Origin: Mnemiopsis leidyi
Lineage: Eukaryota > Ctenophora > Tentaculata > Lobata > Bolinopsidae
NCBI GenBank assembly: GCA_000226015.1
Contig: JH152799.1
Span: 179,268 to 243,267 of the forward strand
Reading direction: 5' to 3'
DNA: 64,000 nucleotides
A program made the position numbers and the translations under genes. Position 1 is the stretch's first letter; each line of letters begins with the position of its first letter. Under the pieces are notes generated by a model that saw only the letters and a program-made list of their open reading frames with translations, was not told where the DNA came from and ran no database searches. Shown here piece after piece: positions 1 through 12,775 of the stretch.

Positions 1-245
1 ACACTCTGACTCAGTCGTCTCACACTCTGACTCAGTGTCTCACACTCTGACTCAGTGTCTCACACTCTGACTCAGTGTCTCACACTCTGACTCAGTGTCT
101 CACACTCTGACTCAGTGTCTCACACTCTGAGACTCAGTGTCTCACACTCTGACTCAGTGTCTCACACTCTGAGTCAGTGTCTCACACTCTGACTCAGTGT
201 CTCACACTCTGACTTAGTGTCTCACACTCTGACTCAGTGTCTCAA
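1..245. repeat. 20-bp tandem satellite cut by the left edge
   Basis: About twelve copies of a 20-bp unit (CACACTCTGACTCAGTGTCT) run from base 1. Single-base variants and one copy with an extra GACTC insertion show that the array has aged slightly. It continues beyond the window on the left, so its full length is unknown. No coding content. Confidence 0.97.
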
Positions 246-3200
246 TCCCTACCACTTGTTTACAACTAGTCGAGTACCTCTAGAAGAAGAAAAATTTAGG
301 TTTATTCCCCATAATTAGAGTTTCATTTTCTCGGAATTTAAAGATTTGACAGGTTAGCTGATCTGTATTTATCAAAGTGCATCTTTAAATGCACTGCAGA
401 CACGAAGTAACATGTCGGATATTATGTCACGTGACTTACGTCTACATAATTACAACCTCACACGTTTGTATAGCTGATCTCTTGATGGTACGTGACAATA
501 TTTGGTTGTGTTTATGACACGTTCAGTAATGAAATATAATACGGGGAATAGTTATTCAACCAGCCTAAAGTTTACAGACGATTTACCTACGTTTAACGTG
601 CGAAGAAATGTCTTGCTCAAAACAAACTGATTCACTGACAGTTATACCTAATTTCACCTGCCATGCATTTATCTGCATATCCAATATCCATCAAAGCTAT
701 TGATAAAATGTTTCTCTTAGAAAATCTTTCCCACATCTTCTCGCTATCTCACTATCTCACTATCTCACTATCTCACTACCTCACTGGGAAACCAGATCTG
801 CCACCTCAGATTTAACCAATTCTTCGAAAAGAGGGACAACTTTTGATTGAAATAGTGTTTAAGTGGTTACATAAACCGATGCGTCAAACTGAAGGTTCTC
901 AGACGTACGTAAAAATTTTTGTCAAAACCTTCAATATGTTCGGTTCGAAATTAAACGATTTAGAAATTACGTGCTCCTCTAACCCTCAGCAACGCATATA
1001 AAATACTTTCTGGATAAATTTACTTCTCAAAGTTAAAACCTATACGTCATTCCAATCTCCCGCTTTAATAAGCGGTTTGTAAACCTTAAATACGAATTCG
1101 AGGGTGAATAGCTTATTGCGTAAGTGACCAAACCTAAGTATCAATCAACCGAATCGTTCACAACGGTGAGTTTTACTGAAACTATGCTGTATTGAGTCAA
1201 ATATTTTCATGGCGGTTAAAGAAAGTTCAGATTCTTCTTTCGATTCGAATTCGAAATACATTCATTTCTAATTTGTCGGAATGGCAGTCTTTCTTATCAG
1301 CAAGTGACATTTCAGCCTATTTATAGAATTTATATGAGGACTGTATTAGTATATTCTCATTGATGTCCCAAAACCATGTAACTCGTACAAATCGTCGACT
1401 TTCACCGTATGTGATATATCATATGTACTCAACATCAGATTGTCATATCCGCACACACGTTGTATCAATTAATTTCTGGTAGTAGACCTCTCCATCAGTA
1501 CTCATCAGAATGTGAAGTTTGTTGGTAAAAAGTGAGGTTTGTTTGGTAGTGACACTCATACAGACACCTGTGACACACAAACCGATACCTGTGACACACA
1601 TACCGACACCTGTGACACACAAACCGACACCTGTGACACACATACCGACACCTGTGACACACATACCGACACCTGTGACAAACAGACTTTCAACTGTACC
1701 ATGTAAATGCTTTAATGGTACATCTATACGGGACACGAGCATGTCTGTGTAAAACATTTAGTGTGTTGGCCCGTGCTAACATGGCCTTGTTGGCAACTCA
1801 TGTAGCAAACTTTCTAATAAGGAGTAAACGATCATATCATAGTATAATCTGTATAAAATATACAGTAAAACTTGAAACATTAAAGCAATGAATCTTGGAT
1901 TGAATTTTATGGTAAGGTGTGCTATGAAAACTAAGAATATTGATATTCATTGAGCCTGTGTTATCCTTAGGCCTTTTGGCTTGATTAAATGAGTGTATCA
2001 GGAATATGGGGTAAGGTAAAGCAGCAAATTCAAAGAGAACTTTACTTTAACCCATACTCTGCACTTAACACTACCGTTCTGATGGAATATGTCGCCTCTG
2101 TAGCAGCAATTTGTCAAAGCCAGTAAGTTTGCGAATCTGTTTGCACCCCCCAGTTTGGAAGTTTGAACCTGCCATTTTCTTGTACTATTGAAAATTTCTG
2201 ATTGACACCCCCATGTTCATATCATATTCTTGGTTGGAGCTGAGCGAGCGTTGAAATATTGACATAAATTCAAAACATGTTCACGCTTTGACTGGAGTCT
2301 GTATGTCGCTGTTCGGGTAGGTGATAGAAAAAGGTTTGAAAATTTTAAACGCAGCAGAACAGTTTTTTAGCCAGCGAATCAAGGTTGATGAATGATGTGG
2401 GATAATTGTTGACGCTTCAGAAGTATAGAATTGACCAGCATTCCCTTGTGGCTGGAGGAAGGGTTTAATCAATGTTCAACATTTTGTAGGAGAATTTTTA
2501 GATGTCAGGTCGAATAGCGGTAAAGTCTATGAGTAAGTTTGGCTTCATACGAGTATAAATGTAGAGTATCCATCTTTATAGCGTTCATTTTAAACGTCTT
2601 ATAAAACCTCGTTCCATAAAGTTTTATTTTCGCTAAATCTTAAAATTACCCCTTTTCGGCCTGTGAAACATTCCGCCTTATTGACTTATCAAGCTCGTTA
2701 TTTCTAAAACACACACGAGGTGGAACCCACTGTTTTCCATTAACCGGGACTGGGAGGGGTGGTTATCAGTAACCAGAGGAGGATTAAGAGGTCATCACTA
2801 ACACATGTAGACCACCCCGCCATACGCCCGAAAATAACCCTAATTACACACACAAGATAATTCTAATCGTGTACTAACCGTGCCGGTGAGATCTCGAAAA
2901 AGTCTGTATCATCATGACCTCGGTTTGAGGTAGGTGTCAATAATGCGAACGTTAACCCAGCAGGTTACGTCTTCTCGCTTCTATTTGAAATTAGATACGG
3001 GATGTGAGAAATCTCCGGGGTCTTATCTGGATTGATGAAAAAGAAAATTACGGACGGATGTTAATCTGGATTGATGTACGAGGTGTTTGGTTACCCTGAA
3101 ACAGTCATGAAGTAACGACTCACGTGGTCGGGGAACGAGAAAAAGTCCAAAATGTACTGTAAGTTTGGATTTGACCGAGGAAGGCTGTTGGGAACACATG

Positions 3201-3688
3201 TCACAGTTCGTGTGTTTCGTTTGGTGACGCGAGGGTTGGAGCTGTCATGCATAGATAACACACCTGTGATATATCGCAATATTCTACGTGGGCCGCTGCT
3301 CGTTATAAGAAATGCAGGATCGCTAAATATAAATCATAAGTCTTACCTTTAATTAAAAGTCGGCTTGAACCCGCACATGGGAGAGATGATGATCAGCTTC
3401 AGCTGAAAACTGCTGTTCAACCTGTGTTTTAATTATGCCTGCCTCCCAATCACTCATACCACTTAAAGCTCGGAATTCGGAAAACTTATTATCATCATAA
3501 TGGACGAGTCATGACTCTGGCACTTAGACGACAATGGTGGATATTTAACGCACAGTATGCACTTAGCGATCTTCTGCATCATATTATCTAGTACAACTGT
3601 GCTGGGCTAATCTTGTAGTGTAATTCCGGTCGATCGTAGGTGCTGCTGTTGTTGTTGTTGTTGTCCGGGTTATAGCTGATCTGTAATC
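246..3688. other. gene-free stretch with minor repeats
   Basis: No convincing exon on either strand. It holds a short CTCACTAT microsatellite near 740-785, a 21-bp minisatellite at about 1561-1690, and a short TGT trinucleotide run at 3645-3662 just before the GPCR start. The rest is ordinary AT-rich sequence. Confidence 0.7.
1561..1690. repeat. 21-bp minisatellite
   Basis: Roughly six tandem copies of a 21-bp unit (ACCTGTGACACACATACCGAC), with alternating CATACC and CAAACC variants. Because 21 is a multiple of three, both strands show long open frames with a seven-residue period. These are products of the repeat, not genes. Confidence 0.95.
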
Positions 3689-4732
3689 ATGGCGCTCTAT
3701 AGTCAGGGCGGTCTCACCAGCCCGGATCTTTACATCGGACTGTTCTCCCTAGCTCTAACCCTAGCTTCAATCCTCCTCAACACCCTGGTCTTCATCTACA
3801 ACTACAAGAAACACCGCTCTGTACCCCGGTTCCTCTTCATGGTCCTCTCCAGTATAGACTTCGCCACGGGACTGATAGTGGGAACCTTCATAACCGGGCA
3901 GGTACTGAAGGGAGGAGCCCCGCTCTGTGAGATGGAAGAGAGTGCGGAGGAGAGGAGCTGTGCTGAGTCCAGAGAGATGCCCATCAAGTTGTACGGCTGC
4001 GTCGACTTCCTCCTCTCTCAGACGCCAGGGTTTGTGGCGGCCACCATGTCCATCTGTCGGTATCGGCAGTTACGTCGTCCCTTCAGAACCATCAGTCAGA
4101 GTATGGTCGGCTGGGCTATTGTCGGCTACTGCTTTGTTGTGTTTATTGTTCTGGTCTGTTCCATGACGATCAAACCTGACTACTTCTACTTCTCCTACCA
4201 CACTTTTACTCCCTGGTTTGACGAGGAAGCGTTCGGTTTAGGTGACGAGGGACAGTCCGACACTCGGAAGAGACTGATAATATTCTCCTATCTCCTGGTC
4301 ACGTGGCCCACCTTCCCCGGGCAGCTTGTCTCGATCGTGGCGTCTGCATTCACCGTCAAGCATCTGCAGAGTACCCGCCAACACAAGTCTTATAAACGGG
4401 GATCCAACCCGAAAATCTCTGCCCACGTTCAGGCGGACAAGCGTAGTAGTATCAAGATTATTCTGACAAACTCTGGGGGAATCATTCAGACTGTTTATTT
4501 GTTTGCACTGTGCGAGGTTATATTAAATTTGGAGAATTTAAGCACGGCCTCAATGATAAGCGGTTTTGTAATGGGTGTCCTGCCTGTGTTTTTATCCGTT
4601 TTAAATCCGGTTATTTTCATCGTTTTTACCCCAAAGTTACGAGAGTCGTGCAGTAGGAGATTTCAAAATTCTTTGAACCGGGGCCAATATCCGGTGCGGA
4701 CCGTCAGCTTTCTGAAGGAGTCTGAGTTTTAG
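3689..4732 (+). CDS. single-exon class A (rhodopsin-family) GPCR
   Basis: An intact intronless 347-aa frame with seven hydrophobic segments, so a plasma-membrane receptor; the ligand is unknown. Visible marks: TM1 with LLNTLVF, TM2 with SSIDFATG (the conserved Asp), a Cys before TM3 (YGCVDF) for the usual disulfide, TM3 ending SICRYRQL in place of DRY, and TM7 with NPVIF in place of NPxxY, followed by a short basic helix-8 region. The ATG is the first in frame and follows a TGT-repeat leader. Departures from DRY and NPxxY are common in lineage-expanded invertebrate receptors. Assignment to class A is by topology and motifs; no subfamily can be named. Confidence 0.88.
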   Translation: MALYSQGGLTSPDLYIGLFSLALTLASILLNTLVFIYNYKKHRSVPRFLFMVLSSIDFATGLIVGTFITGQVLKGGAPLCEMEESAEERSCAESREMPIKLYGCVDFLLSQTPGFVAATMSICRYRQLRRPFRTISQSMVGWAIVGYCFVVFIVLVCSMTIKPDYFYFSYHTFTPWFDEEAFGLGDEGQSDTRKRLIIFSYLLVTWPTFPGQLVSIVASAFTVKHLQSTRQHKSYKRGSNPKISAHVQADKRSSIKIILTNSGGIIQTVYLFALCEVILNLENLSTASMISGFVMGVLPVFLSVLNPVIFIVFTPKLRESCSRRFQNSLNRGQYPVRTVSFLKESEF

Positions 4733-5199
4733 CTGGGCTCGAGGCATTCCCGCCCTGAATATATCTTAAATCAAGTTTAACCGTGCATATATTTCTAATT
4801 ATACACTTATACAGCGAATAGGAATATGTAAACCTTGAGGGTGCAGCCTTCGTTGAGTATTTTAACAAAGTCTGATTCTAAATATACCATGCTTTATTAT
4901 TAGAATATAAAAGTTTGGTTTCTTTACTCGACTCGTGCGTTCACGGACTTGTAAAGCTGCATTTCATAGTAAGATAGCATAATTTAGCTAAATTCTCAGC
5001 CGATAGAGAATTCTTGATCTGACTGACGACGAGTTAAACAAAACCGTCCAGGTTATATCCAACAGTTAAAACTCCCAAATTTGGGCGAGTCTCTCAGAAT
5101 CTCGTCTTGAAGCGTGGAGTTCCATTAGTACAAAAAATTACAGTTCGGGGCCGAACTTATTCGGCGTGGCAAGAGCAAGAGGAAATACCGTCAGTTAGC

Positions 5200-8100
5200 A
5201 TGAAGGGCTTTAATGAATTAACGAACTGCTGTCGTAGGCCATCTTGCCTTTTAACGTGCAACCATACCTTACACTGTCTCCCATTCGGAATAATTGTTGT
5301 GATTCTTTGTTTCTTAGAAATCAGCGACATTACGGTAAAGAAGGGCTATATCGAAGGTAGTGCGTTCTTGAGGGGACATTTTTCAAACATTGGACAGAAC
5401 TTATATAGAAAGAAAATACTGAATGCCTAAGAGCCAACATATGAGGATTCCTTTAGAGAAAAATGAAATAGCGACGCATTGAAACTGGAACGCTTTGCCA
5501 AGATAAAATCCAATACCTCTTTGGAGAATAAAGGCTCAAATTTGTCACAATGTTCCACAAATATATTGCAGCAGAAACTTACTATAAAGTTTTTCAGAAG
5601 TGACAAAGTGTGAAGACCAGTTTGAGTGCAATAATGGTAGGTGTGTGGACATGAGCACCAAATGTGACGGTGTTAACGACTGTGGTGACTGGACTGACGA
5701 GTCCAAGCTTCTGTGTGGAGGTCAGTTTTGTCTGGGGCTTTATCTTGTGAAATTGTTTTTAAACACAAAATTGTAAAATTCTTCCTTGTAGGGTAACACT
5801 CAAACAAATTTCACTAAACGTTTTATTTGCAATCAAATTGAACCTGTGCAGCATCAAGTACAAAACTTTTCCAGATTTGGAAGCAGCGAATGTTTGTCCC
5901 CCGGGCTGGATGATATGTGGTCTAGGTGGGGGTTGTATTGACTCCAAACATCTTTGTAACGGCGTTGAGGATTGCCCTGATAATTCTGACGAATTGAACT
6001 GCTACGGTAAGATGTTTTTAATTTTCTGTCATATAATGATATAGTGGTCAAACATCTTGTAATTTTGGGTTGATATTCGGTTTGATTTCTTAGAAATGTG
6101 TCTTAAAGTCAGAACATTGCTTTTTATTTTCTTTAAGTGATGAATCAAGTCTGCAATTTCATATTTTCTGATATCTATTTATTGGCAGATTTTCAACATA
6201 TCGCAAATTGTACCCTTTCTGGTTTTTCTACTGATATTTTTTGGAAAGCTCTGGTGTTTAATATCAAGCTGCAAATTCAGAACTAAGAAATCAACCAGTA
6301 ATCAAGCATTTCCATTAGCATTGCCAAAACTGCAAACCTGCGGCTTCTTTTCCCTGCTTCTATAATCCATAATCTCCACTTAAGACTATTACATATAACC
6401 TTTTCTCAGACAACTGCACGGCACAATGCAGATCAGATGGCCGATGTATAAAAGAATCTTGGGTATGTGATACCGTACCTGACTGCAGTGACGGATCGGA
6501 TGAGGTGAACTGCGGTATGTGACTCAAATATTCGGTTTTAAGTTTCTCAGTGGTATTTAAACAAAACCCGGTTTGTTTTTGCCTCGAATCTTGATTTTGT
6601 CCTTTATCAGGTGCTAGACAATGAACCATGGAATTAGATTAACCAATACCTCAATTGTTGTACAATGACGTTTTTGAACCAGGTTGATAAGGAACCACGT
6701 GTACAAGATTATATTGGTAGTCACCTCACCAACGTCGGGCACATTGCTGTCAGACATACGTACATACTGTGTAGTATTTGGGGCGCCTGTACACTGTAAA
6801 AAACGTCAAATGCTCGCCTCTTGTAAATTCTCCACACTCCACATATATCATTAACCTATCAATATTTTCTGCTAAATTGTCAGGGCCGGCCTTATCAGTT
6901 TGTTCGGAGTTAGGTTACACGAAAAATACACTGTAAACCACAAGTTTTGTACCCTTAAACGTGCAAGATGCTAAGCGGTAGCCCAGAGAACTGGCCGAAT
7001 TACCAAATTGCCAAGAATACTGAGCTCAGATAACCGCCTTACCCGGGCCTACTCCAACAAAGCACTTCTTGACGTCGCAAGTGCGTTTTTCGTCTGACAA
7101 ACTAAAGAATGCGGCAAGACCGTGGGAAAATTTACCGGGTTAAGCACAGAGCCTGTCATGGTGCAGACATTGTTGGTCTGCTTTCTGGCGTGAATTTCCC
7201 ATGTAATTACGGGCTCGGCATGTTGCTTTAGGTTCACTTCTTCAGAAGCGTTATCTTTTCTTACCCTGTTGTGTAATGAGAGAAGCCATCCTCATAATAT
7301 ACATTTGGATCCTTCACCATTACTTTTCAATTATTGCGAATTTCTTATCGCTGATCCTCACGGTGGACATAATGATGGTCTCCTTCTCCGGCTCATATTG
7401 TAATCCAATCTCCGCGGTTAGACTGGACCAATAATTCCAATCCTAATTGAGTAAATTGATGGTTTACCGGCTAATTGAACGGAAATAGGCGTGAAGATTG
7501 TAAATAATGTCACAGCTGATAAGATACAAACTAGAAATCCCTATATAGCAAGAGAAGTGGCTGGATAGAAATACCTATACCCTCATCTTACATTAGAGTC
7601 TAAAAAGTGTTGCGTTCAAGTGTAAGATTTTATGTGAGAGTAAACTCACAATCTTACACTCAAGACGCACTACTTACTCTTTCTGAGTTCGTCTCATTTT
7701 CACGGGCCCGGAATACCTGGCGTCTCAGGGGTTCTCTGGAAATTACGGGGTAATTTTCGCGTGACGGCTGATGGCGTTCGAAACCGACGCCCATTTCTTA
7801 TAGTGTTGATGTTTTTCTTCATATCAGAAATCTCGGATTTAAGGGGATAAATTTATGAAATAATCACTGGTTTTCTCCTGTTTTCATATCTTTAATCCAG
7901 TGAGAGGCTTATTTGGCAGTCCTAGAGCTTAAAATGTAGCATAGATTGGTAAACATCAATAACCAGCCCATGTAAACTCGATAGATAATCTATTAATCCC
8001 AATCAAACTTCAGATTACGTGTGCGGTGAAGATGAGGTAAAGTGTGGTGGATGTGTCAGCTGTTCGTTCGTCTGTGACGGTTACAACGACTGTGCTGACC

Positions 8101-9301
8101 TTCTAGACGAAACCTCCTGTCTCATCTGCAACGGTTCTATGTGCTTAGGTTGGACACTGTTTACACCTTACATTTACCCTAACTGTTTGGAGGCTGTTAC
8201 CGATCGGGAGTGGTAAAAATTAGGAAGGTTCAGTTGAACGAAGAAAATTACGTCGCATTGATTTTAAATTGATTTATCGCCGGCCATCGCTCCGAAATTT
8301 GAAGAATGGCTGCAAGTTGCTAACAAACCAGATAGACGGCTTCTGACCTTCTGTATTTATAGAATTTTTGCACCACATATTTGGATATATTCTATCCTAA
8401 ATGAGATGCGGCTCCGCAATGTGGTGTCTGTTTTACCTTGTGACCAAGGTCCTGATGTGCTAGAGCCGTGAATGATGTAAGCATTAGGTAAGCAGGGCGT
8501 ATTTGCAATCCAGGCTCCCTCAAACCTTCTTCCTTGCTATTTAGGTAATGGGTCACCTATTCGAGGGTGCAAAAATTCGGGATTAAAATTGTAACGTACA
8601 GGATTGATATTCCTTGTGTTTTATCCGGGAATGCATCATAAGAGAGCGTTTTTTGGGAATCCTTATCTGTTCCCCTTTCATAATTCAAATTTGAACGTTG
8701 CCACATTCTTTACGTCTTTGTTGATAATAATGTTGGGTAATTAGATTTGTGGGGATACAAGGTAAAGCTTCGAGCAGTGAATGTGATGTAGATAACGCCT
8801 TATCTCCCTGCACTTGGCACTGCTGGACGCTATTTTGGGAATATTTCCTGGTCTCCTTGGTTACTTAGTGGTTAGTGCAACTGTGCTAGCGTAAGTCACA
8901 TTCGATTCAGGATTCCGAGATCCAGGAACATCTCGATTTCCTGACACCCCAGAGAAAACCCCAGCACAACACGTCACAGTAAATACATTTCAGAATTAGA
9001 GCAAACAAAGTCGGGAGTCACAACGATCGTGATAATAGCCACGACCGTGTCCGCCTGCATCTCCATAACCTCGGTCATCCTCTTCATCGTGGTGTACCGA
9101 CAACGCCGCAAGGCAACCCGCCAGGACGCCCTCCAGCCCCCTCTCTACACGGAGATAGATCACTCGTTCAGGGGCGGAGTACCCGGGACTCCGCCTCCCA
9201 GATACAAGTCTGAACCGGATATCGCTGCTAGGTTGATGAGCGTAGAGACTCCTAGAGAAAACCATAGCAGTCAGTTCCGGCACGTGGGGGACGAGATTTG
9301 A
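5200..9301 (+). CDS. LDLRAD3-like LDLa-repeat receptor with PPxY tail
   Basis: Exons read at 5598-5720, 5875-6006, 6410-6514, 8014-8133 (or to 8148) and 8994-9301, all joined at phase 1, as is usual for LDLa cassettes. The first four each encode one LDLa module with the calcium-binding signature ([53 protein letters not shown]). The last encodes a transmembrane helix ([16 protein letters not shown]...), a basic stop-transfer RQRRK and a short tail ending at TGA 9299. The tail has PPLY and PPPRY, PPxY motifs that bind WW domains of NEDD4/ITCH-type ligases, as in human LDLRAD3. The first coding exon is tentative: ATG 5200 (or 5107) to 5356 gives a hydrophobic leader ([12 protein letters not shown]) and the required phase 1, but its donor is weak. 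Core exons are secure. Confidence 0.82.
7606..7674 (+). other. intronic long hairpin
   Basis: Two arms, AGTGTTGCGTTCAAGTGTAA and the reverse complement of TTACACTCAAGACGCACTACT, pair over about 28 bp around a small loop (GAGTAAACTC). It lies in the long intron of the LDLa receptor. It could be a pre-miRNA-like fold or a tiny inverted-repeat element; sequence alone does not decide. Confidence 0.6.
8868..8930 (+). repeat. possible tRNA-derived SINE head
   Basis: TTAGTGGTTAGTGCAAC resembles a tRNA D-arm/box A, and CATTCGATTCAGGA about 30 nt later resembles a degenerate box B. No complete cloverleaf is seen, so this is at most an old tRNA-related repeat inside the receptor's last intron. Confidence 0.3.
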
Positions 9302-12300
9302 GGTTACGGAGTGTGGCGATCTAAGATTTCTTATTTCATATTCCTGTTTTTAAGTATTGATGTGATGCTTGCAGAGCGATGGACGCTCTGCTAAAATGAA
9401 AGATGAACTATTTATTGCTGCGGAACAAAACAGTTTGATAGAAGGTGGGGCAGATAAAACCGACATTGTGTTACAGTTCTGTTCAGTATAAATTGTTGTG
9501 TTGCAGTTATACACATGTCAGGATGCTGTGACAGCACTGATATGATCCGGTAAGAAACGGATTGCGTAATAATGCTTGCGTTTTTCCGTCCTGGAAAGTT
9601 CCCGAAAATTATTGTTAGATTTCCACTATTTCCTAACAATTTCATGAGCTATATTATTACTGCTGATTTATTGATTTTCAATCGTTAATTCTATCATTTA
9701 TGGATGGAATTTAATCCAAGAAAGAAAGAAAATGGGCGACTAATTCTGTAGAGGAACCCTTCCTAAGTCAGTTAAGAGTTTTTACGGTCAGTTTCATTTC
9801 TATTGTTGATTTTTTGTGAATGTTTACAAAAGTTTCAGCGGCAAAAGCGGGCCAGCTGATCCTAAACTGGCATCCTACAGGACCTACACAAATTATATCA
9901 AGTTTTCTTGGTTGATTAATTTTTCAGTTGTGATAAACGTACTTACATTAACGTTTATGCGATTGGAAGAACTTGATTTGTTGGTCCCCAGTTCTCTAAG
10001 GTTAATATGAAGCGGAAGATGCCGCAAAACTCTTAATTGATTTTTCTGATGAAAGTTGACCGATTTTACCGATTTATTTTTTGATGACTTGATCAACTAA
10101 TTGATTATAATCTTGCTATCGAATTCTATTGTTGATTTGTTTTGATTTGTGACTTGATAAATTGATCCTGATCTTAAGTATTCTCGCTTTTACGATTGTA
10201 TAAAAATTGTTCAAGTGCTGTAATTCTTTTTAATTGCCAATTCTGCTTTTATTGGTAGTTGAATTTCTAAAGACAAATCAAAAATTAAGTAACAAGACAC
10301 GAAAATTACAAAAACGTTTTGGATGAATAGGGGAATAAGATGGGGAATTCATGACATAAGTTGCCGCAAAATAAAAAATGAGATGGCCGTTTGAAAATTG
10401 ACGTGAAGCCTAGTGGCGTGACTGTTCTTTTAAGTCCCCAAATCATGCTTGGACGACAGCTTTCAAAGGGACCTTCTAAACGTGAATTCGTGATGTAACC
10501 AGGCGAACTGTCCATATTTGTTCATTAACCATACAAATATTGATCAAATTATATGTCATCCAATTTCAAGATGTTCTTCAAGATAATACCAGGGTTATCA
10601 ATAATTGTCAAAATGTCATATTTGATGTTAAACTATTCAAGAGAGTATTTCCATATTTGCTTCTTGTGGAAGGAGCTGTTTGTGGGCTTAACTTTTCCAT
10701 TTAAAGATGTTCTTCATAATATAATATATAATAAATATATTATATCCATGATATTTCGAATTTACCATGTATGGAGGGTTTGTAAAGTGTGAAGTATTAC
10801 TTAAAAAGTTTAAAACGTAACTTAGAAATTGCAGGTGGTTCATCTCATGTGCAATTTTGTGTCATGATATATCATCAAGACTCTACTGAAGATTCCTCGC
10901 CGCTCCAAAGACTAGGACTTCTTCTTCTTAGTAATCGGCACTCCCAGGGATCGGGAGTGGCCGGTCCTTATCCGGTGCCCCATCGTACCAATAAATCACC
11001 ACTTAAGCTGTTAGAGAGAACGGGAGGGGACTAGGACTCCAACATTAAACCAAACGTCAAATAGTAACTTTATGGAACGCGCGAAAGCAACTTAGACGAT
11101 TCAAGTTTTTAGTGTTGTATTCTTGCGTGTCACATTTAAGCGGGCGCGCAGCGCGCGTTCCCACCTGTATAGCAGATATTTTCGAAAAAGTATCTCAAAG
11201 TCAATTGCACCATGTGATTTGGCAGTATTTGACTGCCAACTGCCAAGAGGCCAGAAATAGAGCAGGGCCAATAACTTTTAAGAAATAAAGTTCAAAATAT
11301 CTGAATCTTATAATTTGCTATACTTCCCCAGAAATAACCGTCTTTAGTTTTTGAAGTTTTGCACTCAATCAAGAATTTCGTTGTTCGTCTTAACGGCAGC
11401 TGCAGACTGTACGTTTGGTTTTAAGTTTATGTGTTATGAGAGAAGAATATTGGTAATTAAGGTCAAGAGTGAAAATTAAACTAGATCTACAGATCTAGTT
11501 ACAGCTGATGACTGATGAGCTAATAAGACTGACTATTAAATCCGAAATCGTGAAGGGTTTATTTAAGAAGATGATGCTGCAAACAATGAAATTCGTGCTT
11601 TTCAATCTTCTGTAACATAACAGATAAACTAAATTTTACAGACTGGACAATCATGGTTATTTACAAAGATAGGCCTCGAGTTAAAAGGCGAAAGCCTGAA
11701 GGCCCTGGATAAACTTGAATACTTCAAACATAAAACTATGATTATTTACAATTATGACATTCAAATTGAACTGTTCAGTCATTAGTCAATATTAATTGAG
11801 CTAGATAAAATCACAAGTTTGAAGACTGACAATAAATTGGTTTAAAATCGTCGTTATTGTTATTTGTCTTGTAACTACTAATAATGGTTTTCATTTTACG
11901 TAGTACTAGTACGTTCGAATCACAATGAGGACTAATAACTAGACTAACTACTATCAAAAAGGAATTAACAATATCATATGTTAGCTACGAACATATTCTC
12001 GCAATGAAATTCCATAATTAACTAAATGTTCTTGAATTAACTAAATGATTCATCAATGGAACACTGAACAGGCGTGATATCTTTGTTCATCCATCATTTT
12101 ACGTTGTGTAGAAGCCTCCGTCGTGTTTTCGAGAGTATCCAGGGTTGGTCAATGGCACGTGGTGACTTTCTGAAAATACATCCGGTCAATGTATACTACC
12201 GTCTACCAAATGATAGAGGACTGAAGTGGCTATTTTCACGTGTCATCCTTCTAATTCGCCCACAGAGATCTATAATCGCCCAATGGGAACTCTAATCCAT

Positions 12301-12775
12301 GATAGTGGGCAGACAGAAATCATTGTTCTTGTTGACCTTTTAATTCATGTAGGGCCGGCATAAATTATATGAATTGTGTCGCGGGGTCATTATCGAGTTG
12401 GTTTTCTAGCTTAACCTTGCGTAATCTCGTGCGCGCGGCAAATAAGCTTTTCGTCAGTCTATAACAGATAAAACGCCGCGACCGGCGCTAGGTAAAGAGT
12501 TCACATATGTGAGCGGAGTGTGTCATGCTGGTTCAGATTCAATCACATTCAACTTTCAACTGGTTAGACGATGAGTAAAAATATAGTCCTAGCGATAAAT
12601 GGCTTGAAACAAGCTAAACTCTATTGAAAGTTGTTCGTATTCGTCCAGATAAACACATTAAAGAGGTGTTCTTGTTTTGTTAGTACTTAGTCATATCTCT
12701 AAAACTAAATCTTGAGTTTTCACGAAACTTCTAAAGTTGATTTTGACTTTCGTACGTCACGTGATTAAAAAGTCG
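9302..12775. other. gene-free AT-rich stretch
   Basis: No supportable exon on either strand. It includes a short perfect palindrome near 11480 (CTAGATCT..AGATCTAG) and a GC-rich palindromic patch around 11140-11160 (GCGCGCAGCGCGCG). No known repeat family recognised. Confidence 0.6.

Noticed and set aside
1443-1757. Open frames on both strands over the 21-bp minisatellite
   Set aside because: The frames exist only because the unit is a multiple of three; seven-residue periodic peptide, no splice or start context.
10789-11034. 81-codon plus frame with SSHVQFCVMIYHQ...
   Set aside because: No splice context or homology recognised, and composition is ambiguous on both strands.
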